Made by a program: the position numbers and the translations under genes
Source of the DNA: Tupaia tana
Taxonomy: Eukaryota; Chordata; Mammalia; Scandentia; Tupaiidae
DNA: 64,000 nucleotides
NCBI GenBank assembly: GCA_026018925.1
Contig: JAKSZU010000012.1
Span: 46,924,858 to 46,988,857, forward strand
Reading direction: 5' to 3'
The notes under the pieces: model-generated
Databases searched by the model: none
Seen by the model: only the letters and a program-made list of their open reading frames with translations
What the model was told of the DNA's origin: nothing
In this document: one piece after another, positions 1 to 12,166 of the stretch
Numbering within the stretch: the first letter of the stretch is position 1
Layout: every line of letters starts with the position of its first letter

Positions 1-911
1 ATGGGTTATTTCCCCACTGCCTGGAGAGGCAAATGGAGTGAGTGATTGCTCCTGTGGAGAAGGAAAGGATCACCTGTGGATCTGGCCTTCACAGTGCAGG
101 GAAAAGCGATGTCAGGTTTATGTAAGTTTCATTTCCACATGGGTCCTTGTCTTGGTATAGAACCATAATACAGTGGATTCCTGTTGGGTTTGCATCCCAA
201 CCAAGAGGAAATGGAACTACCAGCACCTATGGCCATCTTGCAGCTCATGTGAAGCAATCATTTGTTCAATGCATGGACAAAAATTTGACCCATTCTTCCC
301 AGGCATTTATATCCCTATATCCTGTCTTAATCTCCAGAGTTTACCTCAAATTTTTTACTTGAGTTAGTCACCCTCATGGGGTCATTCCCAGAAATTATAT
401 TATTCTATGGAATCTGAAGTTGACTTGGACGTAATTATGGTTTCATTTTTAAGTAGTCTGAGGGTAAATTGCCCCACAGAATCTCTTCTTATAATAGCTA
501 CACCAGCCCATATACTTGGGGTACCATCCTAAGTTCCTGATCTAGAGTGATTGGGTCATTAATAGTCAGAAGTATGGGGTTACATATCGGGTTTTGGCAG
601 GCATCTGGTGGGTTGCCCTTAGATACATTTCTTTTACCTTTTAAGGGTCCCTACTTTGGGGTAACCCATCCCATGTTTACTGTTCATCCCTTCAACTGGG
701 TGGTCCATCATATAATCTCAGCTGGGGTAGGGACTGGCTTCCTATAGCCACCATCTTATTCTAGACAGATATATTTATCTGCCTGTGACAGTTGCCTCAG
801 ATTTTCCAAATTGCCACAAGAGAGAACCTTACATGCATCAAATTGGATGGTTTAAAGTGTTGAGGTCTTTGTTATATTTATCATCAATTGGATAAGATAT
901 GAGATTCAAGG
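1..911 (-). mobile_element. ERV env-side remnant, copy A (antisense)
   Basis: No intact frame remains. The segment is collinear with 59844-60754, which abuts a recognisable antisense env transmembrane remnant at 59050-59280, so I infer it is the continuation of that class II ERV. Neither strand gives more than about 70 codons without a stop. The right edge is where L1 ORF1 sequence begins, near 912. The retroviral assignment rests on context in copy B. Confidence 0.4.
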
Positions 912-1199
912 GTAAAGAGACATTTAACTCCAAGAGATGAGAAAGTCCTATTATGACTTGAAGGAGGTGATAAACAACATAAAGGTGAATCAAACAGAAC
1001 TTCTAGAGGTGAAGACTATAATGCAGGAGATCAAAACCTCCCTTGAAAGTATTAAGAGCAGATTAGAACATGCAGAAGATAGAATTTCTGGTTTGGAAGA
1101 GAAAACATCTGAGTTAGATAAAACCACCAAAAAAGAATTTTAAAAACTTAAGAGAAAATGAGGACAACATATGAGATATACTATACACCATTAAAGGTC

Positions 1200-1260
1200 C
1201 AAGTATCTGAATAGTATGCAAAAAAAAAAAAAAAAAAAAAGAACAGAAGGCAAAAAAAAA
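1200..1260. repeat. A-rich tract, variable between duplicate copies
   Basis: This A-homopolymer inside the L1 relic is a mixed CAAA-type tract in copy B (61062-61110). It accounts for a 16-nt change in alignment offset between the duplicates. Confidence 0.8.
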
Positions 1261-1778
1261 TCAAGCAAGAGCATAGAAGATCTATGCCATGTAATACTTG
1301 CAAAAAACATTCCAAATTTAGAGAAACATTCTGACTCCTAGACCCAAGAGATACAAAGGACTGCAAATAGAATCAACATAAGAAGATCCTCTCCACAGCA
1401 CATCATAGGCAGAATAGTAAAAGTCACAAAGTCAAGATTCTAAAAATGGCAAGAGAGAAACAGCAAGTCACCTACGAATGTTATCCTATTAGGCTAACTT
1501 CAGACCTTTCATCCAAAACAATGCAGATGAGAAAAGAATGGGGAGATACATTCAAAACACTAAAAGAAAAAGAGTTTCAACCAAGAATACTTACCTGGCA
1601 AGACTATCCTTCAAAGGAGAAGGAACGATAAAAACATTCTCAGATCATCAAAACCTAAAGAATTTACCAACACTACACCAGCTCTCAAAACCTAAAAGAA
1701 TTTACCAACACTATACCAGCCCTTTAAGAAGTACTGAAGAAATTGCTATACCAGGAAAACTAAAAGAGAAACAGAAGT

Positions 1779-2056
1779 GGGACCAGCAGATGACGTAATG
1801 GTATGTCACTGGACTCACATGTAATTGACCTTGGTTTAAGTCCTGGATCCAGTGGCTTAAAACTCATGTTGGACCTGTTTGCATGCATGCCCCAAATCCC
1901 AAGAGAATGGAGGAGAAGGGATTATGGTATACCATCTCCCTGGGAGGGGGGGATTTCTCACTTTCTGTCTCTCTATTTCTCTCTGTCTCTCTGGTGAGCA
2001 CACATAACCTATAGCAAAAATATCTCTCTAAAGAGAGAGAGAGAGAGAGAGAGAGT
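1779..2056 (+). mobile_element. tRNA-derived SINE (long form), sense
   Basis: It starts with gggaccagcag and a tRNA-like head (degenerate A box near 1790, B box near 1836), followed by the central region, a CT-rich stretch and an AGAGAG tail. It is inserted in the L1 relic. The same insertion is present at 61638 in copy B. Confidence 0.9.
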
Positions 2057-3642
2057 GATACAGAGATAAGAGAATAAGAACAACCAAGAAAATGGTTAAC
2101 AAATGAGAGACAGGTCTGTAACTGTGTATATTAATGTTGAATTTTAACAGATAAAATTCTCCAATCAAGAGAAACAAAGTGGCTGAATGGATTAAAAAAA
2201 AATCAGAAATCCTCTGTCTACCACCTACAAGGAACACACCTCATGGAAAAAGACATGCATAGACTAAAACTGAAGGCCAGGAAAAAGGTACTCCATGCAA
2301 ATGAAAACCAAAACAAAACACTGGAGTCACAATACTGATTTCACACAAAATGGGTTTTAAGACAAAAGCTGTAAGAAGAGACAAAGAAGGGCATTATATA
2401 ATATTAAAAGAGAAAATTCATCAAGAAGATATAAGATGTACAAATATCTATGCACCCAACTCAGGCATACCTAAATAAATGAAAGAAAATCTGCTAGAGC
2501 TACAAGGAGAGAGAGACTGCAGTACACCAATTATTGGGGATTGCAACAGAACACTCTCTCCCTTGGACAGAGCATCTAGACAAAAATAAGTAAAGAGACA
2601 GAGAATCTAAACAGTATCACAAATCTAATCGATTTGACAGATATCTATAGAATCTTCTACCCCAAAACCTCAAAATATACATTTTTCACAATCCAAAATG
2701 GAACCTTTTTGAAGAGTAACCACATGATAGGACACAAAAGGAGCCTTTATAATTTCAAAGGCATAGAAACTATACCCAGCATTTTCTCCAACCATGATGG
2801 AATTAAACTGAAAATTAACTTCAGAAAAAAACTTGAAAACACATAAATATATAGAAACTGAACCACCTACACCTGAATGATTTCACAACCACTAAAGAAA
2901 TTAAGGCTAAAATCAAAAGAGTCAACCAAAATGAGTACATGGTTTCCCTACTTTATGGGACACACCAAAAGCAGTCATAGGAGGGAAATTTACACCAATT
3001 AGTATACATAAGAGAAAAATGGAAAGGTGGCAAATAGACAACCTATCAACACACCTTTGGAAATACACAACTGGAAAAATGACCAAAAAAAAAAAAAAAA
3101 AAAAAAAAACCTTCCCAAAAAAGTCAGGAGAAAAGAAACATCAAAGATTTGAGCAAAAATAAATGAAAGAAAGAATAAATGAACAATACAGAAAATAAAT
3201 GAAACCAAAATCTGATTCTTTGAAAAGATAAACAAAATTACCACACTATTAGCTAGACTAATTAAGAAGAGAGAAAAGAACCAAATAAATCAAATTCACA
3301 ATGAAATGGGTAGTATTAAAACAGACATAACAGAAATACAAAAGATCATTAGAGAATACTATGAGTAACTATATGTAAATGAACATGAAAATCTGAATGA
3401 GCTGGACAAATTTATGGACACAGGTAATCTACCATGACTGAATCAGGAAGACTTAGAAAGCTTGAATAACCCCATGTCAAGTAATGAGACTGAATCAGCA
3501 ATAAATAACCTCCCAACAAAGAAAAGCACAGGTCCTGATGTCTTCACAAGTGAAACTTTTAAATGAAACCAAAATGAGTACATGGTACTCAAGTACTATG
3601 AAACTTTTAAAGAAGAGCTAACCTACATTCTATACAAACTAC

Positions 3643-3889
3643 TTTTTTGTAAGAGAGGTTTTTGCTATAGGGGCATGTGCATGCTCACCAAAGAGACAGA
3701 GAGAGACAGAGATATGGAAAGGAAGAAATCACCCCTCACAATACCTTCTCCTCCATTCTCCTCTTGGAATTTTGGCTATGCATGCATATGCACCCGGTGT
3801 GAGGTTTAAATCACCAGGTCTGGGCCTTGAATTATGTTCGACTATGTGGGAATCCAGCAACGTAACCATTATGCTATCTGCTGATCCCT
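3643..3889 (-). mobile_element. tRNA-derived SINE (long form), antisense
   Basis: A T-rich tail at the left is followed by the reverse complement of the SINE body, ending with the tRNA head (ctgatccct) at 3889. It is inserted in L1 ORF2 remnants and shared with copy B at 63455-63698. Confidence 0.9.
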
Positions 3890-6564
3890 CTACTCAAACT
3901 ATTTTTAAAAGATTCAAATGGAATAAACCTTCCCAAATTCATTTTACGAAGCCTCCATTACCCTTATCCCCAAAACAATGACATAACAAAAAAGAAAAAC
4001 TAAAGATTAAAATCGCTGATGAATATAGACGCAATAATTCTCAGCAAGATAAAAGCAAATCATATCCAACAACACATAAAAAATATTTTACAGCACAACC
4101 AAGTAGGTTTTATTCCTGGGGTGTAAGGGTAGTTCCACATATGGAAAATCATAAATGTCATACATCATATTAATAGAAAAATAGAAACCATATGATTATA
4201 TCAATTGATGCAGAAAAAGCATTTGATAAAATACAACATCCCTTCATGATAAGCTTCTCAGCAAAATTGGCGTTGAAAGGACATTTCTCAACACCATAAA
4301 TATCATCTATGACAAACCCAAAGTTAACATTATACTGAATAGGGAAAAGCTAAATGTTTTCACACTAAAAAGTGGAACAAGACAAGACTGCCCACTGCTC
4401 AGCTCTTCTTTAATATAGTACTGGAAGTCCTTGACAATGCAATCAGACAAGAGAATAAAATAAAGGGTATTCACATAGGGAAAGAAGTGAAATTGTCTCT
4501 TTCTATGGGTGACATGATTATGTACATAGAAAATCCAAAAGAATCTGAAAAAAAAAACCCTCCTGGAAGTGATAAATGAATACAGCAATGTGGCAGGAAA
4601 CAAAATCAACACATAAATACTATAACATTTTGATACACTAAATTCAAGCAGACTGAGGATGAATTGAAGCAAGCAATCCCATTTATAATAACTCAAAAAA
4701 TATAGGTCACCTAGGTATATTATACCTAACCAAAGAAATCAAAGACCCTTACAAGGAAAACTAAGAAAAAGTTAAAAAAGAATTTCAAAATGACACAAAA
4801 AGTGGAAAGACATTCCATCTTCCTAGATTGGAAAAATTAATATAATCAAAATGTCAATTCTACCCAAAGTAATCTACACATTTAATGCAATCCCAATCAA
4901 ATTACCAGGAACATACTTCACATATTTGGAAAAACAATCATAGAATTAGTCTTTAATCATAAAAAAAATCATGTATTACCAAAGCAATACTGTGCAAGAA
5001 GAGTGGAGTAGGAGGCATCTCACTCCCTGACTCCATAATGTATTACAAAGCTGTAATAATCAAAACAGCTTGGTATTGGCACAAAAACAGACATGTAGAT
5101 CAATGAAACATAATAAAGAGTCAGGAAATAGACCTCAAAACATACAGCTAATTTATTTTTGACAAAGGGCACCAGACAATGCAGTGGGGTAAATAAAGTC
5201 TCTCTAGTAAATGGTGCTGGAAAATCTGACTATCCACCTGCAGAAAGATGAAACTAGGTCCCTATCTCTCACCACTAATAAAAATGAACCCCAAATGAAT
5301 CAAAGATCTAAATCAAAGACCTCAAACTATAAAATTACTCTTGAAAAACATCAGGGACACTCTTGGAGACATTGGAGTAGACAAAAACTTCTTTAAAAAG
5401 ACCACAAAGCACAAGCAATAATCCCAAATACAGACTAGTGGGATTATATCAGGTTAAAAGCGTCTTCACTTCAAAAGAAACAATAATTAGAGTGAATCAA
5501 CAACCCTTAGGGAGAATATATCTGCAAACTATGCCTTCAATAAGGGACTAATAACCAGAATACGCAGGAAATTCACTCTGCTCATCTCCCAAAAAAAGAT
5601 TCAGTTGAAGATGTGCAGATGAGCTGAACAAACAACTATCTAAGAAGACACACAAGCAGCTGAAAGCCATATGAAAAAAATGATCGACATCCCTTATTAT
5701 AAAAGAGATGCAAATCAAGCCTGCAATGAGAACCACCTAACCCCAGTCAGATGGCTAAGATTACGAAAGAACAAAAAAGAGCGATAAGTGTTGGTTAGGC
5801 AGTGGAGAAAAGGGAACTCTCCTACACTGTTGGTGGGAATGTAAATTACTACAGCCACTGTGGAGAACATTAAGGAGGTTCCTAAAAGACCTACAAGGAG
5901 AACTACCATGTATTCCGGCAATTCCACTCCTGGGTATCCATCCAAACGATAGAAATGCACTCAGCTAGAAAAATACTTGTACATCCATGTTTATTGCATC
6001 ATTACTCACAACTGCTAAGACATGGACCCAGTCCAAATGTCCATGAACAGATGAACGAATGGAAAAAGTGTGACACGTGTACACTATGAAATATTACTCA
6101 GTCATAAAAAGCAATGAGACCCTAACATTTGACAGCAAGTGGACACATATGGTAGATTTACAACTACATAAAGCAAAGCAGAATATGAAAGAGCAGCTTT
6201 GTATGTCCCCATTTAATATATACCGAATGTCTGCACTCTATGGCAGAAACTTGGTAGAAACTGAAATATTGGATGTATAAAGTCAGGGAGAGCAACTGTG
6301 GATAACAGACTGTGGGAGAAAGGTGGGAAATGGCAGAGCATAAGAGAGAGGGAATCAAGGGGTAAAATGAAGGAAGACAAAACTTAAAGGAACACAAAAT
6401 GTAAAACTATCTGCTGAAGATAATATATACGGTAATATCTTTGATTGAGCCAATGTTCAGTGTACTCTGGATGGGAAAATCCATTTTGTATGCTGTAATG
6501 ATATGGAGTGAATGAATGTAATAAAAAAAAAAGAAAAAGAAAAAAATTTTAAAAAGAACTGTTA

Positions 6565-6581
6565 AAAACACAAAGTCTAGA
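6565..6581. repeat. Target-site duplication of half-L1 no. 1 (left)
   Basis: The 17-nt direct repeat aaaacacaaagtctaga is found here and again at 9009-9025. It brackets the element at 6582-9008. Confidence 0.9.
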
Positions 6582-6783
6582 TTTTGGGGGAAATGGAGAA
6601 ATGAAGAGGTCCCACTGATAATTCGGCCTCCAGCATACAAAACTCGCATGCAGAGGGAGAAGGGAATGGAAGAGGCCTTCTTCAAGAGACTGCTCCATGG
6701 CTCTTGCGATCTAGCCATTTTGGGGGAAATGGAGAAATGAAGAGGTCCCACTGATAATTTGGCTTCCAGCATACAAAACTCGT
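6582..6783 (+). repeat. Half-L1 no. 1 5' UTR with tandem monomers
   Basis: A segment of about 65 nt beginning ttttgggggaaatggagaa occurs at about 6582-6646 and again at about 6718-6783, a period of 137 nt. It looks like the promoter monomers of some rodent L1 families. Confidence 0.75.
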
Positions 6784-7804
6784 GTGTTTAGGAAGAAACC
6801 GACCATCCACCAGATGATAAGAAATCGCTGCAGGACCACAAGAAATATGGAGAAACAGGAAAATACCTCTCCTCCAAGAGAAAAGGATAACTCCTCTTCA
6901 TCCACACACAGTTCAATGGAAATCATGGAAATGTCTGATAAAGAATTCAGAACATTCATAATGGCAAAGCTAACAGAGATGGAAGAGAAGAGAGACAAGG
7001 AACTGCTGAAGAGGAAGGAGAAAGGAGTTGAAGAGTTCCAGGAGGTGAGAAAATTTATGCAAAATCTAAAAGAGGAATTTCACACTTTACAAAAGAATCA
7101 GAGGGAACTGTTAGAGATGAAGGCTATAATACAAGAAGTCAAAATTTCCCTTGAAAGTATTAAAAGCAGACTAGATCATACAGAAAATTTAATCTCAGAT
7201 GTAGAAGAGAAAATTGCTAGAAAAATCCACCACAAAGACTGATAATATGGCACAAAAATTTGAGAATAATATGTGAGAAGTACTAGATACCATCAAACAT
7301 CCAAACATCCAGATAATAGGCATCCCAGAAGGCGAAGAGACTCATAAGGGCATTGATAATCTATTCCATGAAATCCTGAAAGAAAACTTTCCAAACCTGG
7401 AGAGGCACTCAAAGATTCAGTCCCAAGAAGTACAGAGGACTCCAAGTAGAATCAACCCTAGAAGATCTTCTCCAAGACACATTATAACCAGATTGACCAA
7501 AACCACAGACAAAGACAAGATACTAAGACTGGCAAGAGAAAAACGGCAAGTTACCTACAAAGGGTATCCCATCAGACTAACGGCAGACCTCTCATTGGAA
7601 ACAATGCGAGTGAGGAAAGAATGGGAAAATATATTCAAAGTGTTAAGGGAAAAGCAATTTCAACCGAGAGTTCTGTATCCAGCAAGGTTATCGTTCATTT
7701 GGGAAGAAAAGACACGAACATTCCCAGATAAACAAAACCTGAAAGAATTTCCCAGCACCAGACTAGATCTCCAAGAAGTTCTTAAGGGAGTACTATGTCA
7801 GTAA
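6784..7804 (+). pseudogene. Half-L1 no. 1 ORF1 (broken)
   Basis: The first part (6784-7242) encodes the N-terminal Ser/Thr-rich tail and the coiled coil, including the MSDKEFRTF motif and a Glu/Lys-rich heptad region. A frameshift follows near 7225. The RNA-recognition-like middle region is interrupted by an in-frame tga near 7274. The C-terminal domain is open from 7493 to 7804 and ends [10 protein letters not shown]. The product would be an L1 ORF1p-type RNA-binding trimer subunit of about 333 residues. This copy cannot make it. The intact homologue at 51524-52525 gives the reference layout. Confidence 0.85.
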
Positions 7805-9114
7805 AATTAAATGCAGACACACAGAAATAAGAGTTTAGAAACTAAGAAAATGGGCAACTTAATTGTAGGGACAAAGTCTGGAGTTGAGTATTATATCCCA
7901 GAGTTCAATCTGGAAGATCGAACCTCAAGAGAAACAGAAGATTAAGTACATGCGACTGAACTGATGAAACAGCACTCTGTGACTTGACTAAAATATTGAT
8001 GTTTTTCTTCTAAACTTTGTTGTCCGGTTTTAAGGATTTTTGTCCTGTCTTGAGCTGTCAATAGATTCATGTACCTACTATTTGAACAGAATACTAACCT
8101 GTTTCTAGGCTTTAAGTTTCAAAGAAATATCCTTACCAGTTCAAAACTGCTTTTCTTGAAACCACCAGCTGAACTTGCTATTAAAAGTAGTTAGATTACT
8201 TATGATATTGTGTGATCAACAAAATGTTGAGGGAAAAGGAATTGAAGACAACTGTAGACAGCAGAGATAGTGTAATAGAGAGTGGAATAGGGCAGAGGGT
8301 CAGAGGGGTAAAAAATCATATATATTTATGAAAGTAGAAATGGAATATTATGGATGATAACATGCATGATTAAGCCACTATGCAGTTTATTCTAGATGGG
8401 AAACCACATTTAGTATGTTGTGATGATGCTCAGGGAATGAATGTAAATTAATAAAAAATTTTCAGAAAGGGAAAAAAAACAAACACTAAAACTGTTATCG
8501 AAATTAAAAAAAAAAAAAAAACGAAACTGTATTTGATGACCACAGTAAGCTATATAGCCCCAGCTAGGTACTATTTCATAGTATGTTCATTCTACTCACT
8601 GAGGTTTATGCCTAAAGTCATACATGGATTCATGTGTATGTATATATCAGCTGCACTTACTATTGCAAATATTTAGACTAATTAAGTTCATTAGCAAATC
8701 TATTAAAAGGGGGTGAAAGGCATAGAAAGCAACCATGGATACCAGAGACAATGTGGGAGGAGGGTTGGACAGGGCAGAGGGTTAGGGATAGGGAATCAAG
8801 GGTGGCAAAACAAAACAGAACAAAAAAAAGCAAAATATACAGGACATAAGGAATGGAAAATTATTTGTTGATAATATGTATGCTGATGTGATTTATCGCA
8901 CTAATAGACAGTGTATTTTGGACAGAAAATTCATTTTGTATACTATAATGATGTATAGTGAATTAATGTAAAAAAAAGAAAAAATCAAATAAAAATAAAT
9001 AAATAAATAAAACACAAAGTCTAGAGATGTAAATGACACATGAAGTAGGCTAAATATTTGCTATTATCATTACTGCTATCATTATTTAAACTTTGACTCT
9101 TTAAAAAATTACTA

Positions 9115-9274
9115 TTTATTTAATTTTATCTGTTATATTATTTTTAAATTTGACCAGAGAAAATAGCAGAAAGAAAGGGGAAAGTGAGGAAGCAAGTTGC
9201 CAAGTCTGGGACTTGAACTGTGGTTGGTCATATGACAGGCCGGTGCCTAAACTACCACACCATCTGTCAGCCCC
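9115..9274 (-). mobile_element. tRNA-derived SINE (short form), antisense
   Basis: The head ends at 9274 (cagcccc on this strand), with a recognisable B-box-like ggacttgaact near 9209. It lacks the long central region of the other SINEs and runs straight into a CT-rich part and tail. Compare 12167-12322 and 27992-28147. Confidence 0.75.
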
Positions 9275-9889
9275 ACTGCTATTATTAAAGAAAATTGAAA
9301 AATAAAGTATTTTCATTTGTTAGAAATTTAGTAAAAATATCAACTTTTCTGTAAATGTTTCTGTTCCCCAGAAGTGTCATGTTTATATTTGTTTGTGGTA
9401 TATGTAATATAATATAAATTGGGTCGTCAGAAATGTCATGATGCATTTCTTTCATAGAAAAAAAAACATAGAAAAATATGTCATGATGCTTCCCATGACC
9501 CAATATATAATAATATTTAATATACCTCTCCTTCAGACATTTTGGGACACCATTTAGTTCCTAGAAACTCAGACTACTGTACATGTCTTCACTTTGGTGA
9601 GCTCTGAGTTTCATGGTGGAGGACACACCATTCCTAATCCCACAGGTGGATAACTAGTTGGGACCAAGGCAGGCTGAGAACCTTGAAATGATTTCACTGT
9701 CATCTGGTGTAATACTCTCGCCTAACATAATATACTTGGTTTCTCAGATGCAAAAGTTCTATTCCTCTCTTTCACTATTCAATGATTTCTACTTCTCTAC
9801 CTATTCTTTCCTTATATTTCCTTCTTTCCCACAGGCTTCTTAATAAATTTAAAGCTTCAACATGATGGACTACTATTTTGTTATTATCG
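9275..9889. other. Unassigned intronic or intergenic DNA
   Basis: Only short open frames are present and I recognise no repeat. No feature can be supported. Confidence 0.5.
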
Positions 9890-9960
9890 ATCCATTTTCA
9901 TATGACATTATCTCATTTACTCTTCACAACAATTCCATTAGAGAAAGGCAGATCTTGTTT
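9890..9960 (+). mobile_element. Possible MIR fragment
   Basis: The text tctcatttactcttcacaac resembles the conserved core of MIR elements. It is short and diverged. Confidence 0.35.
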
Positions 9961-9986
9961 TTCTTTTTAATCAATCCATCTGTTCT

Positions 9987-10011
9987 TTATTATTATTATT
10001 ATTATTATTAT
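9987..10011. repeat. (TTA)n microsatellite
   Basis: Eight uninterrupted trinucleotide units are visible. Confidence 0.95.
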
Positions 10012-10907
10012 TTCTTTCCTTATCTAGGTTAGTATCCACAGTCCATTCTTTTGATAATACTTTGACAATGTCCTAAGTTTTCTTGTCCTTTGCTACTTTT
10101 CTCATCCTCTTCTAAACAAACAAACAAATAAAAAACACAAAAAACTAATCCCAAATGAAATTAAATAAGTGCTTTCTCTGGGTCCATATTTGAGCAGCCA
10201 CACCTTGCTGAAGCAATTTGTTTGTATTGTAAATTTGTGATCATCTCCTCAAACATGCCCTTAGTACAGGCTAGAATTTCTCTTCTGTTTCTTTTACCAG
10301 TTTACTTGCCATGCTCATGATTTGCTCACGTCGCTTATTCTGTTCAATATTGTCACTCTACTATGCCCCTCACCTTGGATGCAATCTCACCAGCAATGTG
10401 ACAGGGATGACATGAGCCATCATCTTGGAACTTCCTTGTATACGCACTACCATTACTGCAAACTAGTGAATATTTGCAACAATTACATTCTCACTTTCAT
10501 CTGTTATGTAGAGAACTTGCCCTTCCTTTTGGATTAGGGAGTTCTCCATCTATAGTTTTGATCTCTGTATGCTTAGGATGCCATTCATCCTTTCTCTCTG
10601 ACCTGGATTATCCCCACTGACTTTTTTAAATGTCCACATTTCTCCCATCTGAAAAGAAAAATCTGAAGTCAAAGTGAAAAACCCACAATGCACAATCCTC
10701 ATCCTGCAATTGGCTCATTGCAAATGAGTTTAAAGTAAATGAAAATGTTCTGTTAAAAGCAAAGCCTTTTAGATATCCAAAAGGCAAGGTATTTGATGAC
10801 ATCAATGTACAAAATAACAAGACCCTCAACAAGGGCAGTTAGGCATTTGCTCTCTGAACAGAAAGGGGAGGAGAAAATGAGTAAAGGAACTCCAGTGACT
10901 TGGACAT
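10012..10907. other. Unassigned; possibly a decayed retrocopy
   Basis: On the minus strand short protein-like stretches can be read (for example near 10290-10350 and 10380-10440) but they change frame repeatedly and match no protein I recognise. Nothing firmer can be supported. Confidence 0.3.
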
Positions 10908-11312
10908 TGCTGTGGTTTGACTATCATGTCATCTGAAACCCCATGATGTGAGGATACCCAGTGGGGCAGCGCTGGGATGTGAGGCAACTGGGAAGTACCT
11001 GGGACATGAGAGAGTGGGTCCCTCAGGAGTAATCAGTGCCAGCTCCTGGGAGAGAACTGGTTTTCATTAGTAAGTTCCCCCAAGAGGGGTTGTTGTAAAA
11101 GCAAGCTGGCTGCTCACGGTCTCTCTCGACCCCTCTTTGCACATGTCTGCTTTCCTTCCTGTTTCTTTCAACCGTGTAGTGACAGGACCAGATTGCAGCC
11201 CCATGCCTTTAGACTTTCTAGTTTACCAGAATCATGAGCCAAATAAACCTATTTTCTTTATAAATCTCCATCTCACTCAGGTGTTTCTCTTAGAGCAACA
11301 CAGTGCAGACAA
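10908..11312 (+). mobile_element. ERVL-MaLR-type LTR
   Basis: It begins tgctgtggtttgactat and contains the features typical of MST/MLT-type MaLR LTRs: an upstream 'subtract-ggtttg' start, gagagaactggtttt in the middle, a polyadenylation region with aataaacc near 11240, and an ending in ttagagcaacacagt. Boundaries are approximate. Confidence 0.65.
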
Positions 11313-12002
11313 GAGACGTTGCACATTACCATCAAAGACATTGTATCAGTCTGATGTGCAGTGTTTTCTCTGACCTCCTGCTCTACAACCAATATTAAGC
11401 CAATAAGAATGTTGAAGAAATACCAAAAAAGCTTTTATATTAAATAATATTTTATTGAGGAAAAGGTAGTATGCACAAGATAATTTGTCACTTTAAGAGA
11501 GTTGCAGAGCCATTTTCACTCTTCTGGCCATTCACCTTTGTGTGTAATTGTGGTACGCAGGAAGAAACAGTGACAGGGAGATACGGTTACCATTAGTGAT
11601 GGATTAATTGTACAATTCTCAGCCTTAAAGCTTAGTGATCATTGTGGACATTAAAAGCTTCTTAAGTAGTTTCTGTAGAGTAGTTTTACCCTGTGAATTT
11701 GGACTGATAACCTCTTTTTCTTTTAATTTACAGGGGTACGAGCCAGGAGACCATTATTTCTGGATGGAACTGAGGAATAGTCTGGTGCCAAGGAGCTGTT
11801 TGCTCACACAGCTGGATTAATCTTAGTTAATCTGGAAAGAATGAATGAAAATAAGCAATCATGTTATTGCAGTCCAGTTCAGTCTCCCCTTCCCTCATCA
11901 GAGTCAAGATCAAAGTGGGCTCCAGTAAGCCTAGCAGACATGTAAGCCTGTATTTCTACAGCACATACTCAAATTATTTGATAAGGAAGAGGCTGAACTC
12001 AC
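11313..12002. other. Intronic or downstream DNA, nothing recognised
   Basis: This is where the last MS4A12 exon could be expected, downstream on the minus strand. I could not identify it. Confidence 0.4.
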
Positions 12003-12092
12003 CTTAATGACAAAATAGGATGTGGCAAAAACTACAAATAACTCCAGGATGGAGAAGATCATGAGCATGGCTGAAATTCCTTTCCCCAAAGC
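12003..12092 (-). CDS. MS4A12: MS4A12-like exon (fourth transmembrane segment)
   Basis: On the minus strand the exon starts after a tttcag acceptor and ends at an AAG|gtgagt donor. It is 90 nt, phase 0 at both ends, and encodes 30 residues beginning ALGKGISAMLMIFSILEL. MS4A proteins have four membrane-spanning helices with both ends in the cytoplasm. GKGISA-LMIFS-LE is the signature at the start of the fourth helix, and its position after the exon at 28535 matches the family's order. The length equals the corresponding exon I expect for MS4A12. The following C-terminal exon was not found below this point. The splice sites and reading frame look functional, although exon 1 of the same gene does not. 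Confidence 0.85.
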
Positions 12093-12166
12093 CTGAAATT
12101 AGAAACAAATACCCTGAAATTTGGGTTCGTTTGAAACCTCACACAATGTTTCAAATGTTATTGACT

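Larger units (their letters stand above)
1..4187. repeat. Segmental duplication, copy A
   Basis: This segment aligns almost end to end with 59844-64000. The offset is 59843 at the left, 59859 after an A-rich indel near 1220, and about 59810 near the right end. I count roughly 18 substitutions by eye in the first 940 nt, or about 98% identity. Both copies carry the same retroviral flank, the same L1 relic and the same two SINEs at the same positions, so they arose by duplication of one locus rather than by independent insertions. The left end lies outside the window. Confidence 0.93.
912..6545 (+). mobile_element. Old L1 relic, 5'-truncated in ORF1
   Basis: The element enters inside L1 ORF1: the stretch from 937 reads as the coiled-coil segment ending KTSLESIKSRLEHAEDR. 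ORF1 remnants run to about 1770. ORF2 remnants follow from about 2100 to 6280 (endonuclease, then reverse transcriptase, then the C-terminal cysteine-rich part) with many stops and frameshifts. The 3' UTR ends in an A-rich tail at 6520-6545. Two SINEs interrupt it. The older 3' UTR matches those of the half-L1 elements in this window better than that of the young L1 at 20817. Part of it (912-4187) is duplicated in copy B. Confidence 0.85.
6582..9008 (+). mobile_element. Half-L1 (HAL1-like) element no. 1, full length
   Basis: A 17-nt target-site duplication defines the unit exactly: 5' UTR (6582-6783), one L1-type ORF1 (6784-7804, broken), then about 1.2 kb of non-coding 3' sequence and an A-rich end. 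There is no ORF2, so the element encodes no endonuclease or reverse transcriptase and would need these from an L1 in trans. The 3' part holds two related modules separated by an A tract at 8508-8521. Half-L1 elements are known in several mammalian lineages. This assignment rests on structure, without a library search. Confidence 0.85.

Noticed and set aside
1..4187. Explaining the two window ends as two independent L1 insertions
   Set aside because: The non-L1 flank, both SINE insertions and most old stop codons are shared, which independent insertions cannot produce.
10322..10832. Decayed retrocopy of a coiled-coil protein on the minus strand
   Set aside because: Short protein-like stretches change frame too often and match nothing I recognise. 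No poly(A) or duplication bounds it.
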